Positions 1 through 11,000 of a stretch of 64,000 bases of DNA are shown piece after piece. Under the pieces are notes generated by a model that made no database searches, was not told the origin of the DNA, and worked only from the letters and a program-made list of their open reading frames with translations. The first letter of the stretch is position 1. Each line of letters starts with the position of its first letter. This DNA comes from Cranoglanis bouderius (lineage: Eukaryota; Chordata; Actinopteri; Siluriformes; Cranoglanididae): assembly GCA_023630585.1 (NCBI GenBank), contig CM042558.1, positions 12,021,800-12,085,799 of the forward strand, given 5' to 3'. Position numbers and translations under genes: made by a program.

Positions 1-51
1 ACACTCTGCTTTCAGAGGAGATTAGGGGATAACTTCATTAGCACTAGGAGA

Positions 52-56
52 GAGAG

Positions 57-94
<38 letters not shown>

Positions 95-120
95 TGTGAG
101 AGAGATGTGAGAGAGACACA
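52..120. repeat. compound (GA)n/(GT)n microsatellite
   Basis: An imperfect GA-rich tract with a short GT run and an interspersed ATGTGAGAGAG unit repeated about three times. Confidence 0.9.
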
Positions 121-1063
121 TGAGGAGCAAGAAAGGCAGGGACAAAAAAGATGTCTTTGTCCAGCTATTGCATCAGAACATTAATAATAATTGCATGCCA
201 TTAAATGAGAAGCATGTGGGCAGAGGGTATGAGGGGAATTTTAAGGGTGGCTGCAGTTTGAATACTCAGTAAATGGTGTGGTACATCTGTGAAAGTCACA
301 CATAATTAGCCAGAGGGCAGTTTTATGATTGAGTGTGATTTGCATGCAACAGCTCAGGATTCTCCTCTAAAATGTTGGTCTCGCAACAACACTGTATAGC
401 AGTCTTATTTACAGCAGTGTTAATGACCTTGGACAAGCAACAAAACATTCAGTCACAGGTTTTTTAAGGGTTGTGTTAGCAAAGAAACATTTATGCCAAG
501 CACAGCTGTGACTATTTGGGTGAGTGTGTGAAATGTGAAATATGATTTTTTTTTTTTTTTGTTCTGTACAGAACACCGAGTTCAGTATATTGACTTCAAT
601 GCCTATGCCAATAGTAAACCACCAGAAAGACATGTCTGTATTTCTATGGCATTATTCATTACACATGTGTAGAACACTGAAGAGGGACACCTGTGTCCAA
701 ACTTTTTGATTGGCCATTTTGAAAAAAATGAAAAAACGCATCCTCACAAATGGTGAACATGATCCAACTGTTCTTATTATCGCAGAATTTTATGAAGGTA
801 AGGATAAAATATCATAATGAGTTGTACAGAGCTGAGCTGGTGTGTAGGACATCACTGAGAAAAAACAAGGTCCAAAACAATGGTCTTGGTCCCCATTATT
901 ATAGGACATTTTCCATGACTTATATAAGCGACAGCTTGTGTTCATAGAGGGTCATCACAAAATGTCCACTAACACTACAGCATGCTAAACTACAATAGGT
1001 AAGCCTGTAAACAGTGACTTAAATGGCGCATAAGCAGTTAAAGCTATATATACATACATACAT

Positions 1064-1076
<13 letters not shown>
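121..1076. other. no gene or recognisable element seen
   Basis: AT-rich sequence without a credible exon on either strand, presumed to be intron of ppfia4 downstream of the last visible exon. ORFs here are short and without family resemblance. Confidence 0.5.
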
Positions 1077-1098
<22 letters not shown>

Positions 1099-1639
1099 CA
1101 GTACTGTGCAAAAGTTTACCCTATTTTTTTTAGTACAAACTTTATTATAGATTTTTTTTTATTTTATGACTTCTACATTATCAAGTCAATACAGAAACAT
1201 TTTAGATTCCCAAACATTAGTTTTCTAGCACAAAATTAAATGTTACAGAAAAATGTTTGTATGTCATTAAAGAAAGCAGCATATTACGTAAGAGACCACT
1301 TTTCAGACAAAAAATGACAAAAAACACAATGAAGGCTGCTGGGTTCTGTTGCAAAAATAAGAAGCAAGTGCGACAGTCAAAGTCTCCAGAAGAACTGTGG
1401 CTGTTTCTGCAAGATGCTCAATAAAACTTACCAGCTAATTTCCTTATAAAACTGCACAAATTGTACTGGAGACTACTATTTTTATTTTTTTGTCACACCA
1501 AATATTGACTTTGTTTCATTTACTACTGTTTACTGCTCTTTGGTATATGTTTTATTCTATTTTTTATTTCATTATTTTGAAGGCATCTTTGCTCTACAGC
1601 ATTTCTTTGCATGTGCCTAAAACTTTTGCACAGTACTGT
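1099..1639. mobile_element. MITE, family A copy 1 (Tc1-type ends, TA target)
   Basis: A 541-bp element bounded by CAGTACTGTGCAAAAG at the left and its inverse CTTTTGCACAGTACTG at the right, sitting in TA repeats. It has no coding capacity. It is almost the same sequence as the copy at 57530-58036, which confirms the boundaries. Confidence 0.85.
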
Positions 1640-1642
1640 GTG

Positions 1643-1674
<32 letters not shown>

Positions 1675-1677
<3 letters not shown>

Positions 1678-3184
1678 GTGCATCTCAATAAATTAGAATG
1701 TCGTGGAAAAAGTTCATTTATTTCAGTAATTCAACTCAAATTGTGAAACTCGTGTATTAAATAAGTTCAATGCACACAGACTGAAGTAGTTTAAGTCTTT
1801 GGTTCTTTTAATTGTGATGATTTTGGTTTACATTTAACAAAAACCCACCAATTCACTATCTCAACAAATTAGAATATGGTGACATGCCAATCAGCTAATC
1901 AACTCAAAACACCTGCAAAGGTTTCCTGAGCCTTCAAAATGGTCTCTCAGTTTGGTTCACTAGGTAAGCCACAAACATTCACTGCCAAAGAAGCTGGCTG
2001 TTCACAGAGTGCTGTATCCAAGCATGTTAACAGAAAGTTGAGTGGAAGGAAAACGTATGGAAGAAAAAGATGCACAACCAACCGAGAGAACCGCAGCCTT
2101 ATGAGGATTGTCAATCAAAATCGATTCAAGAATTTGAGTGAACTTCACAAGGAATGGACTGAGGCTGGGATCAAGGCATCAAGAGCCACCACACACAGAC
2201 GTGTCAAGGAATTTGGCTACAGCTGTCGTATTCCTCTTGTTAAGCCACTCCTGAACCAAAGACAACGTCAGAGGCGTCTTACCTGGGCTAAGGAGAAGAA
2301 GAACTGGACTGTTGCCCAGTGGTCCAAAGTCCTCTTTTCAGATGAGAGCAAGTTTTGTATTTCATTTGGAAACCAAGGTCCTAGAGTCTGGAGGAAGGGT
2401 GGAGAAGCTCATAGCCCAAGTTGCTTGAAGTCCAGTGTTAAGTTGCCACAGTCTGTGATGATTTGGGGTGCAATGTCATCTGCTGGTGTTGGTCTATTGT
2501 GTTTTTTGAAAACCGAAGTCACTGCACCCATTTACCAAGAAATTTTGGAGCACTTCATGCTTCCTTCTGCTGACCAGCTTTTTGAAGATGCTGATTTCAT
2601 TTTCCAGCAGGATTTGGCACCTGCCCACACTGCCAAAAGCACCAAAAGTTGGTTAAATGACCATGGTGTTGGTGTGCTTCACTGGCCAGCAAACTCACCA
2701 GACCTGAACCCCACAGAGAATCTATGGGGTATTGTCAAGAGGAAAATGAGAAACAAGAGACCAAAAAATGCAGATGAGCTGAAGGCCACTGTCAAAGAAA
2801 CCAGGGCTTCCATACCACCTCAGCAGTGCCACAAACTGATCACCTCCGTGCCACGCTGAATTGAGGCAGTAATTAAAGCAGAAGGAGCCCCTATCAAGTA
2901 TTGAGTACATGTACAGTAAATGAACATACTTTCCAGAAGGCCAACAATTCACTAAAAATGTTTTTTTTATTGGTCTTATGAAGTATTCTAATTTGTTGAG
3001 ATAGTGAATTGGTGGGTTTTTGTTAAATGTGAGCCAAAATCATCACTATTAAAAGAATCAAAGACTTAAACTACTTCAGTCTGTGTGCATTGAACTTATT
3101 TAATACACAAGTTTCACAGTTTGAGTTGAATTACTGAAATAAATGAACTTTTCCACGACATTCTAATTTATTGAGATGCACCTG
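1675..3184 (+). mobile_element. near full-length Tc1-like transposon (1.5 kb)
   Basis: Begins CAGGTGCATCTCAATAAATT and ends with the inverse AATTTATTGAGATGCACCTG, flanked on both sides by TA. The terminal inverted repeats extend about 205 bp (1675-1879 and 2980-3184) with only a handful of mismatches, so the insertion is young. It encloses one long transposase ORF and sits inside a (TA)n/(CA)n microsatellite that supplied the TA target. Confidence 0.95.
1939..2859 (+). CDS. Tc1-like DDE transposase, one late premature stop
   Basis: A 306-codon ORF. The N-terminal part is the helix-turn-helix DNA-binding domain (CSQSAVSKHVNRKLSGRK, then a second HTH around residues 50-100). The catalytic triad is visible as SDESKF (first D, about residue 136), QQDLAPAHTAKS (second D, about 225) and SPDLNPTENLWG (E, about 261), i.e. 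DD34E. The frame ends at TGA 2857-2859, but it continues past this stop for about 14 more codons (IEAVIKAEGAP..KY), matching the usual C-terminus of this family. A CGA-to-TGA change therefore seems to have removed the tail. Otherwise the frame is intact, and all catalytic residues are present. Cut-and-paste transposition is the family function. Confidence 0.9.
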   Translation: MVSQFGSLGKPQTFTAKEAGCSQSAVSKHVNRKLSGRKTYGRKRCTTNRENRSLMRIVNQNRFKNLSELHKEWTEAGIKASRATTHRRVKEFGYSCRIPLVKPLLNQRQRQRRLTWAKEKKNWTVAQWSKVLFSDESKFCISFGNQGPRVWRKGGEAHSPSCLKSSVKLPQSVMIWGAMSSAGVGLLCFLKTEVTAPIYQEILEHFMLPSADQLFEDADFIFQQDLAPAHTAKSTKSWLNDHGVGVLHWPANSPDLNPTENLWGIVKRKMRNKRPKNADELKATVKETRASIPPQQCHKLITSVPR

Positions 3185-3589
3185 TATATACACACACACA
3201 GTGGGTATAGAAAAGAATCGACCCCCTTTAAAATAATCACATTGTGTTGCTTTTCAGCCTGAAATGAAGACGGACACAGTTTTTGTTTTATCCAGCTGTA
3301 TTTACTCAGTACAACTTATAACATCCAAGTGAAAGATATAACACCAACATGTCAGAAATTAAAAAAAAAAAAAAAAAAAAAAACAGAATCACTGAGTTGG
3401 ACAAAGGATCACCCCCCTCCTAAAAATGACTTGTAAACTCAATAAGGTGTAGCTAATCACATTCTCAACAGCACACAAAGCCATTTGACTTTCAACTGTG
3501 ATCAGCTTTGGTCATTTTGATTAGCTTAGCATGAAAAGGGCTTTCCTGGAGCATTTTGTAGTGCATCTGAAGCAAACAATCAACTATGG

Positions 3590-4403
3590 GCGGCAAGGCA
3601 CTGTCAAAAGATCTCTGGTATATAGTTGTGGACAAGCACAAGTCAGGAGATGGATACAAAAAATGCAAAGGCTTTATCACTACCTAGAAGCACAGTGAAG
3701 TCTACTATTAAGAAGTGGAAGGTATTTGGTACAACACAGACCCTCCCTGGATCAGGACGTCGCTCCAAACTGGATGAAAGAACCAGGAGGAAACTGGTCA
3801 GATAGGCTACCAAGAGGCCTACAGCAACTCTGAAGCAGTTGCAGGAATTTATGACAAAGAGTGGTCATTGTGTGCATGTGACAACAATATCACAAATTCT
3901 CCACAAATGTGGCTTGTATGGGAGGGTTGCAAGAAAAAAGCCACCCATGACTGAGCTTTGTCAAAACGCACCTTGAAGATTCTGAGGCCACATGGAAAAA
4001 GGTGTTATAGTCAGATGAGACTAAAATTGAATTATTTGGCCTCAACACCAAATGATATGTCTGGCAGAAATCCAATACAGCTCACCATCCAAATAACACC
4101 ATTCCTACAGTAAAGCATGGAGGTGGTAATATCCTGTTATGGGGTGTTTCTCTGCAGCAGGGACTGGAGCACTTGTCAGGATAGAAGGAAAATGGATGGG
4201 GCAAAATACCGTCAAATTCTTGAGGAAAATCTGCTGCCCTCTGCCAGAAATTTGTCAATGGGAAGAAGGTTTACCTTCCAACATGAAAGGTAGTTCAGTG
4301 GTTGAAGGAGAAAAAGGTGAATGTCCTTGCATGGCCTAGTCAGAGCCCAGACTTAAACCCCACTGAAAATCTGTGGAATGACTTGAAGATTGAAAACACC
4401 ATC
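3590..4403 (+). pseudogene. degenerate Tc1-like transposase
   Basis: Fragments of a transposase appear in shifting frames: an N-terminal HTH-like stretch after 3590, a GCFSAAGTGALVRIEGKW block near 4140-4200 and a SPDLNPTENLW-equivalent near 4345-4378. Stops and frameshifts separate them. The final part resumes after the nested insertion at 6699-6830. Non-functional. Confidence 0.75.
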
Positions 4404-4505
4404 AAATTTATAATAATTAGTTACATTTATATAGTGCTTTTATAGACACTCAAAGCACTTTAAATAGTATGGGGGGAAATCTCCTCAACCACAACCAGTG
4501 TGCAG

Positions 4506-4666
4506 TGTAACGTCTGAACGTATCAAACTGATTTCTGAATCAGCCTGGACTTAGCAAAGAAGTTTCTCTGTTTCTTTGAGCTGTGAATCCCTATCAGTAA
4601 CCCCTTTTTGCTGTTTTGACCAGATGCCATCGGAATGCTACAGGGGACACGACCCCCCCTCTTCAG

Positions 4667-4697
<31 letters not shown>

Positions 4698-6245
4698 GCT
4701 TACCTACACGCGCACGCACGTGCACACACACGCGCACACACACAAAGCTTACCTACACGCGCACGCGCGCGCACACACACGCACACACAATGGAAGAATC
4801 TCTCTTGAATGTAACATGTAATTATATGTAATTATTCGATGTCCAAATAGTGTGATGTTTTCATATTTGCATGTATTGTGTGTCTATGTAACCAGCTAGG
4901 ATGATTTTGGATAGTTTAATTTAGGATATTAATTTAAATGTCTGTAACCATGTTTTACCTGTAATATTCTTTATAAGTCCATCGACTTATAAAGAGTTAA
5001 TCGTCTCTCGATGCTCTGATTGATTATGCATATCATATTGCAATGAGATATTTTAGTTCATGCTTTTTCTTAATCGCATATATAATACAGTTTAAACTGG
5101 TGCCGCCCCAGATGGGCAACCCACTCTAGGAGGACACACAGGAAGTCCCTCCCGCCAATGAATCCAAATTCCTGATTGGCCAATAGCCCAGAGAGGCGTG
5201 TGCATTGGTGTTGTCTTTAAAACAACAACACGCATTCAGGCTCACACTCTCACTCTCTTCAGATTCTCTCTCACTCTCTTCAGTCTCTTCAGTCTTCTTC
5301 GGTTCGCCCCAGTTCACTTCAGGTTTCCCTCCCCCGGGGCCATGTGCCCCGGGAAGAGGGAGCCACTCTCTCTCTCTGGGACAAAGATGCAACTGCCTCA
5401 CGGCCCACGCCTTTTCAAACAGCACGACGAACCAGCGAACTCGACATGGACTGCGCGCAAAACTTTGAAACCAACACCTAAGCCATGCAAGTATAGTTAA
5501 TGGATCTATATATGGTTTTGAAAACACCTAATTAATTGTTGTTTTTGTCTGCTACCCCCTTCTATTTCATTACTTTCTTTCTATACCTTTTCTTTCCTTG
5601 TATATAGATGTACATATGTATTGCTTGCTTAGTGTTAGTTGTGTGTATCCATAGTTACACTTAGTTATTAAAATCTATTATCACCACGCTTGATTGTCTC
5701 TGTTTTGGTCACGTGATAGAGTCCCTTCTTCACTGCGAGTCTCACTACCCGCTCTCGAAACGGAGTATCCTTCCTGGCCAGAAGGATAAACTCCCCCTTT
5801 AGAGTTGATAATTCTAAACTAGACTACAGCTAATCCTAAAAGCTGATCTAGACCACATACATAGTCATAATTAATTATAATCCGTTGTAGTTAATTATCT
5901 ATATGTATATGTGCACATACATTAATTCCCTTTCATGGCTGATGTATATGTACAGTATAACTGGTCACAACACGTGTTGATTAGATATATAGATATATTT
6001 CATGCCATTCGAGTTAATTCCTTACATAAATTGGTGGAGAATACATTTAAATATGTTAAACATCGTTTAATGCGTTACATAAATTGGTCGAGAATATATT
6101 TTAAATGTTTCAGATTCATATGATTCGCTACAACTGGCGGAGATAATGCGGGCACGCTTTAAAACCCTTGTCTCATTTAAAGGGGTGCTTCGAATCCCAG
6201 CATGCGCTTTTGTTTCGTTTCATTTTTTAAATCTGATTTGCTACA
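4506..6245. mobile_element. LTR-like insertion (possible solo LTR) inside the SINE
   Basis: The 5S-SINE is continuous on either side of this 1.74-kb block (GTGCAG left, CATCCACCTGG right). The block starts TGTAACG and ends GCTACA, i.e. TG..CA. A GCAG/GTAG pair may be the flanking duplication. The earlier GCTACA at 6127-6132 is followed by ACTGGCGGAG, so the LTR may end at 6132 with about 110 bp of internal sequence following. No long ORF with gag/pol similarity is present. LTR nature is inferred from boundaries only. Confidence 0.45.
4667..4795. repeat. (CA)n microsatellite with duplicated 52-bp unit
   Basis: Two tandem blocks of ACACAAAGCTTACCTACACG followed by CG/CA-rich repeats. Confidence 0.85.
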
Positions 6246-7031
6246 GTAGCATCCACCTGGATGATGCGACAGCACCCATAGTGCGCCAGAATGCCCACCA
6301 CACACCAGCTATTGGTGGAGAGGAGAGATATAGCCAACTCAAGAATGGAGATTATTAGGGGGCCATGAGGGTCAATTTCACCAGGACACCCCTACTCTTT
6401 ACAAGAAGTGGCCTGGGATTTTTAATGACCACAGAGAGTCAGGACCTCGGTTTAACGTCTCATCCGAAAGACAGTGCTCTTTTTACAGTATAGTGTCCCC
6501 GTCACTATACTGGGGCATTAGGACCCAAACAGACCACAGGGAGAGCACCACCTACTGGCCTCCCTAATACCACTTCCAGCAGCAACCTTAGTTTTCCCCA
6601 GAAGGTCTCCCATCCAGGTACTGGCCAGGCTCAACACTGCTTAGATTGAGTGGGAAACTGGGCGAGAACTGCAGGGTGATATGGCTCTGGCAAATTTAAC
6701 TGAACTTGAGCAGTTCTGCAAAGAAGAGTGGGCAAATATTGCAAAGTCTAGATGTGCAAAGTTAGTAGAGACATATCCCAACAGACTAAAGGCTGTAATT
6801 AAAAAATTAAGGCAAATTAAAGCAAGGGGGTGACCCTTTTTCCAACTCAGTGATTCTGTTTTTTAATTTTTTTTTTTCAACATGTTGGTGTTATACCTTT
6901 CACTTGGATGTTATAAGTTGCACTGAGTAAATACAGCTGGATAAAACAAAAACTGTGTCCGTCTTCATTTCAGGCTGAAAAGCAACAAAATGTGATTATT
7001 TTAAAGGGGGGTGATTCTTTTCTATACCCAC

Positions 7032-7033
<2 letters not shown>

Positions 7034-7066
<33 letters not shown>

Positions 7067-7088
7067 GTATACACACACACACACACAA
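7034..7088. repeat. (TG)n(TA)n(CA)n microsatellite
   Basis: A near-palindromic TG-TA-CA run at the right border of the Tc1-like element; TA units are the insertion target. Confidence 0.9.
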
Positions 7089-7164
7089 AGTAGTATACAG
7101 TCAGTATGCTAGAATGATCATTTGGCATACTACATTCATGAGACCTGAAATTAAATTCACATAT

Positions 7165-7345
7165 GCACATGCTTCAGAATTAGCTCTGATTTAGCACAGA
7201 ATTACATGATTTACCTCATAATTACCCCCGGATTATCTCCGATTTAGCTCAGAATTACATCAGATTTACTTCTGATTTATCTCTGATTTATCTAAGAATT
7301 ACCCCAGGTTTACCTCATAATTACCCCAGCATTACCCCAGATCTA
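7165..7345. repeat. degenerate short tandem repeat (GATTTA/GAATTAC units)
   Basis: About ten imperfect repeats of a 10-20 bp unit of the type CTCTGATTTA-CCTCAGAATTAC, with drifted copies including CCCAGATTTA and CATAATTACCCC. Confidence 0.75.
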
Positions 7346-7895
7346 CACTGATACAATCAGAAGTTAAAGAAAAGTGTTGCTATAGCCAGAAGATGTTTTT
7401 CTGATGTTTAGCTAATGTTCTGTTCTGTAAGAAAGATGTCAAAGATCTGTTCTGTTCTGTCAAAGATTATATTAAATGTATTAATTTGTTAAAAACAAGG
7501 AGCTAGCAGACTACAGGCTATTTAGCCATTGTCAACTGTCAATTATCATTAGCTTGTTATGTAAACTACATTTTTGTGTCACGCACGTTACATAATTTAA
7601 ATGAAAACACACTTTACAACCATGATGTTTGCATGTATATTTCTGTCAGTGTTGCCTTCTTCACCAAAATGTTTTTTTTTGTTTATTAAATGAAATTACC
7701 ATGTTGCATTATTATGTTTGCAAATATTCATTTTGATTATATCATTTTGTACACTTTTCTCATTGTACCAATTTGTACCATTGTACTAATTTTATCATAT
7801 TTTAATGATAAATAAAATATGAGAAAACTCAAAATTTAACTCAAAATTAAAATGGAATTTTTATCCAGAACCTCTCTATTCATTTTGAATGACAT

Positions 7896-7898
<3 letters not shown>
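7346..7898. other. intron, no element identified
   Basis: AT-rich intronic sequence downstream of the last visible ppfia4 exon; no exon or clear repeat recognised. Confidence 0.4.

Positions 7899-7948
<50 letters not shown>
7899..7948. repeat. ppfia4: (TG)n microsatellite abutting a ppfia4 donor
   Basis: On the transcript strand an (AC)n run begins 3-4 bases after the exon end at 7952, so the donor reads GG|GTACACAC. Confidence 0.95.
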
Positions 7949-7949
<1 letters not shown>

Positions 7950-7951
7950 AC

Positions 7952-8082
7952 CCTCGTCCATCCTCGAGGCTTCCGGTCAGCTGAGCGAAGTTTATCTGAT
8001 CGAGTTTGAGACTACGAGGGGAGGAAGGGGGTGACATCTCGCACTTTATAGTGGCTTTATCCTCACGAGCTTCCACTGGAGA
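7952..8082 (-). CDS. ppfia4: ppfia4 exon: SPVEAREDKATIKCEMSPPS; last in window
   Basis: This exon has 131 nt, phase 0 in and 2 out. It encodes SPVEAREDKATIKCEMSPPS then SPRSLKLDQINFAQLTGSLEDGR. REDKATIKCE-SPP is a hallmark of the liprin-alpha central linker. The acceptor is CTCTAG| (8083); a nearer AG at 8077-8076 would break the frame from the microexon. The donor is GG|GTACAC, immediately followed by a long (AC)n run. The next exon (SSQDSLHK.. and the SAM domains) is not in the window. Confidence 0.92.
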
Positions 8083-11000
8083 CTAGAGCAATGAAACAGA
8101 CAGATAAACAGAAAAAAACACATGCATGAAACACAAAATCCTTACTACTGTGTATCTACTAACATTATTATTAACATTAAACTCTTTTCATGCAATTCAT
8201 GCACTGTTACTTGTTTATCAAGTTCTTTAAAAATGACTTATACATATGACATAAATGCAGCAACTTTTTTGTCTTGTTTGCTTTGATTGAAACTTACAGT
8301 GACTTTCCTGCGGTGTTTTCGTAAATCACTAGGCTGACAGCGTTAGAAAGAAAAGAGACAAACATGCAAACAGACAGGTTAAGCTGATTAAACACACAGT
8401 CAGGTAAAGGGAAATAAATTGGATGCTGATGCCCCACTGAGATCCTGTCATATCTCCTGGCCAAAACCAGAATATGACTGAAGAATAAATGAAAAATAAA
8501 TCAGTTCTTATTGTAGGGTGAGCATTTGCAAAGGGTAGTGTTTATATCACTTGGATCTAATAAATAGTATTAGGCCATTCAGGAACACAAATCTCAGAAA
8601 TGTTTTACTAGAACATGAAAAAATGTACTTGCCAAATATACATACAAATACCACTTATTTGTATGAGGTCAAATTACAACCCCAGTTCCGAAAACATTGG
8701 GATAGTAAGAAAAATGCCAATAAAAACAAAGAGGAGTGATTTGTAAATGTACTTTGACTTGTATTTAAACATAAAACATATAAAGACAAGGTATTTGAAG
8801 TTTTACCTAATCAACTGCATAGTTCTTTGAAGATAAACGTTTATTTTGAAATTGATGCATGCAACACGTTCCCAAAAAGTTGGGACAGGGGCAATTTAGG
8901 ACTAATAGCAACGTGACAAGTGACGTGCAATTTAGCGATATGCAATTTAGGACTAACAGCAATGTGAGGCAATCGTCTAATCATAGTATCATAGTATCAT
9001 AGCCTAGTCCTTCAAGAGCAAGGCTGGGTCGAGGCTCGCCAATCTGCCAACAGAATAATCCAACACTTTGAAAACAACATTCCCCAAAGACAAATCGGTA
9101 GGATTTTGGACATTTCAGCTTCTACAGTGCACAATATAATTAAAAGATTCAAGGAATCCAGTCAAATCTCGGTGCGTAAAGGGCAAGGCCGAAAACAACT
9201 TCTGAATGCGTTTGATCTCCGATCTCTCAGACTTCATGGTCTTAAAAACAGTCATGAGTTTGTAATGGATATCCTGACATGGGCTCAGGAATACTTTGGT
9301 AAACCTTTGTCAGTCAACACCATTAGCTGCTGCATCCACAGATGCAAGTTAAGGCTTTACTATACAAAGCAGAAGCCATACATCAACACTGTCCACAAGC
9401 ACTGCCGACTTCTCTGGGCTCGGTCTCATCTGAGATGGACAGCAGCATGGTGGAATCGTGTTTTGTGGTCCGACAAGTCAACATTTCAAATAGTTTTTGG
9501 ACAAATCAGCAATCCATCCAAGCTGTTATCAGTGTCAGGTCCAAAAACCAGCGTCTGTCATGGTATGGGGGTGCGTTAGTGCCCATGGCACGGGTAACTT
9601 GCACATCTGTGAGGGAAAATAAAAATATGTACACATATGCTGCCATCCAGAGCAGGACAACGCCAAACCACATTCTGCCCGGATTACAAGTGCATGGTTA
9701 CGTAAGCAGAGAGTGCGGGTGCTAGCATGGCCTGCCTGCAGTCCTGACCTGTCTTCGATTGAGAAAGTGTGGCGCATTATGTAGCGCAAAACAAGGCATC
9801 GTACAGTTGTGCAGCTGAAGAAATGCATTATAGATGAATGGGGGAAAATTCCACTTGCTAAACTTAACCAACTGGTGTCTTCAGTCCCCAAACGCTTAAT
9901 AAGTGTTATTAAAAGAAAAGGTGATGTTACACAGTGGTAAACAGTCGACTGTCCCAAATGTTTGAAGTGTGTTGCAGTCATCAGATTTGAAATGAGAGTA
10001 TATTTTTAAAAATAAATTACATTCACAAAGTAAAACATCAGATAATGTGTTAATAATGTGTTTTCCGTATAGCACAGGGTGAACTGAATTTTCAAATGAC
10101 TCTTTTTTTTTGTATTTTCCATACTGTCCCAACTTTTTCGGAATTGGGGTTGTATATGTGACATGACATTATTCTAAATTATTTGGAAGGTTGAATAAGG
10201 CAAAAACACTTTTTGCTTCTTTCTCAAGACCAGTTAATTTTGATCATAAGCCCTTGTTCTGTTTCAAATATAAGTATTTTTAAGGAATAAAAACTTAAAA
10301 GGTTAAATTCAGGTTATATTGTATATACACACACTTTATAATATAAAAAGGTTAGATTCAGGTTATATTGGTATCTGCCGCATGATCTCCATCTCATTTT
10401 TCTTATTTACCTGTGCAGAAAAACTGTAATCAGGAGAATCTCAAGAATATCATTGAATCTTTTGTGTTTATTTACATAAAATTAAAATTTTAGCAATATA
10501 AATTTAAGATTTATATTGCTAATAATTGAGAAAAATGCAAAATATATTGGAGTTGTTGTATTCCTATAAAATTCTTTTGGAAAAAAGTAAACCGAACCTA
10601 TAAGCCTGTTATAGTGTGCAGTAAAGCCTTTATTGCATACTAAATGTGCATGGGTAGTAATGTGATTTCTCATTTCTCACCAGGGTCATGACACCAAGCT
10701 CATGGGCAGTGGAGCGAGATGCCATCTTTGGAGTGGAGCGGCCGCTGACGGGAGGTGAAGAGCTAGCGAGGGAGAGAGCAGTGACCGAAGTGGGGATAGT
10801 TGACCGTGGGCGCAGCGTCACATTCAGCCCATCCATGCTACCACTGTTCACACGGCTCTCAATCTCGTCTGCCCGGAGCTCGGCTGATTCTCGCTCTACC
10901 TGGATCATTCTGCAAATGACAATGAGAAAAGCTTGTAGAGTACAGTATATAATTGTTAGCACAGTATATACAGGATATACTGTATATACACACGCAGTTC

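Larger units (their letters stand above)
4404..6698 (-). mobile_element. 5S rRNA-derived SINE (SINE3 type), split by a further insertion
   Basis: The insertion is bracketed by the duplicated target CAAATTTA (4403-4410 and 6691-6698). At its right end, read on the minus strand, the head resembles 5S rRNA: CCATATCACCCTG near 6675-6685, CTAAGCAG near 6640 and GTACCTGGATGGGAGACC near 6605-6622, i.e. the internal pol III promoter boxes. A unique body covers about 6250-6600, and the far end of the SINE is at 4411-4505. It has a long body typical of fish 5S SINEs. Confidence 0.82.
3199..7033 (+). mobile_element. second Tc1-like transposon, interrupted by nested insertion
   Basis: Left terminus CAGTGGGTATAGAAAAGAATC and right terminus the inverse, ending TTCTATACCCACTG. 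The inverted repeats are about 200 bp (3199-3410 and 6835-7033). Without the 4411-6698 insertion the element is about 1.55 kb, normal for the family. It begins only 14 bp after the previous Tc1-like element. Confidence 0.88.

Noticed and set aside
5126..5527. Overlapping ORFs on both strands (100-133 codons)
   Set aside because: They lie inside the LTR-like insertion, in CT-rich sequence, with no recognisable protein.
8075..8082. Alternative acceptor at 8077-8076 for the last visible exon
   Set aside because: It would put the exon out of frame with the 36-nt microexon and lose the conserved SPV residues; the AG at 8084-8083 fits phase.
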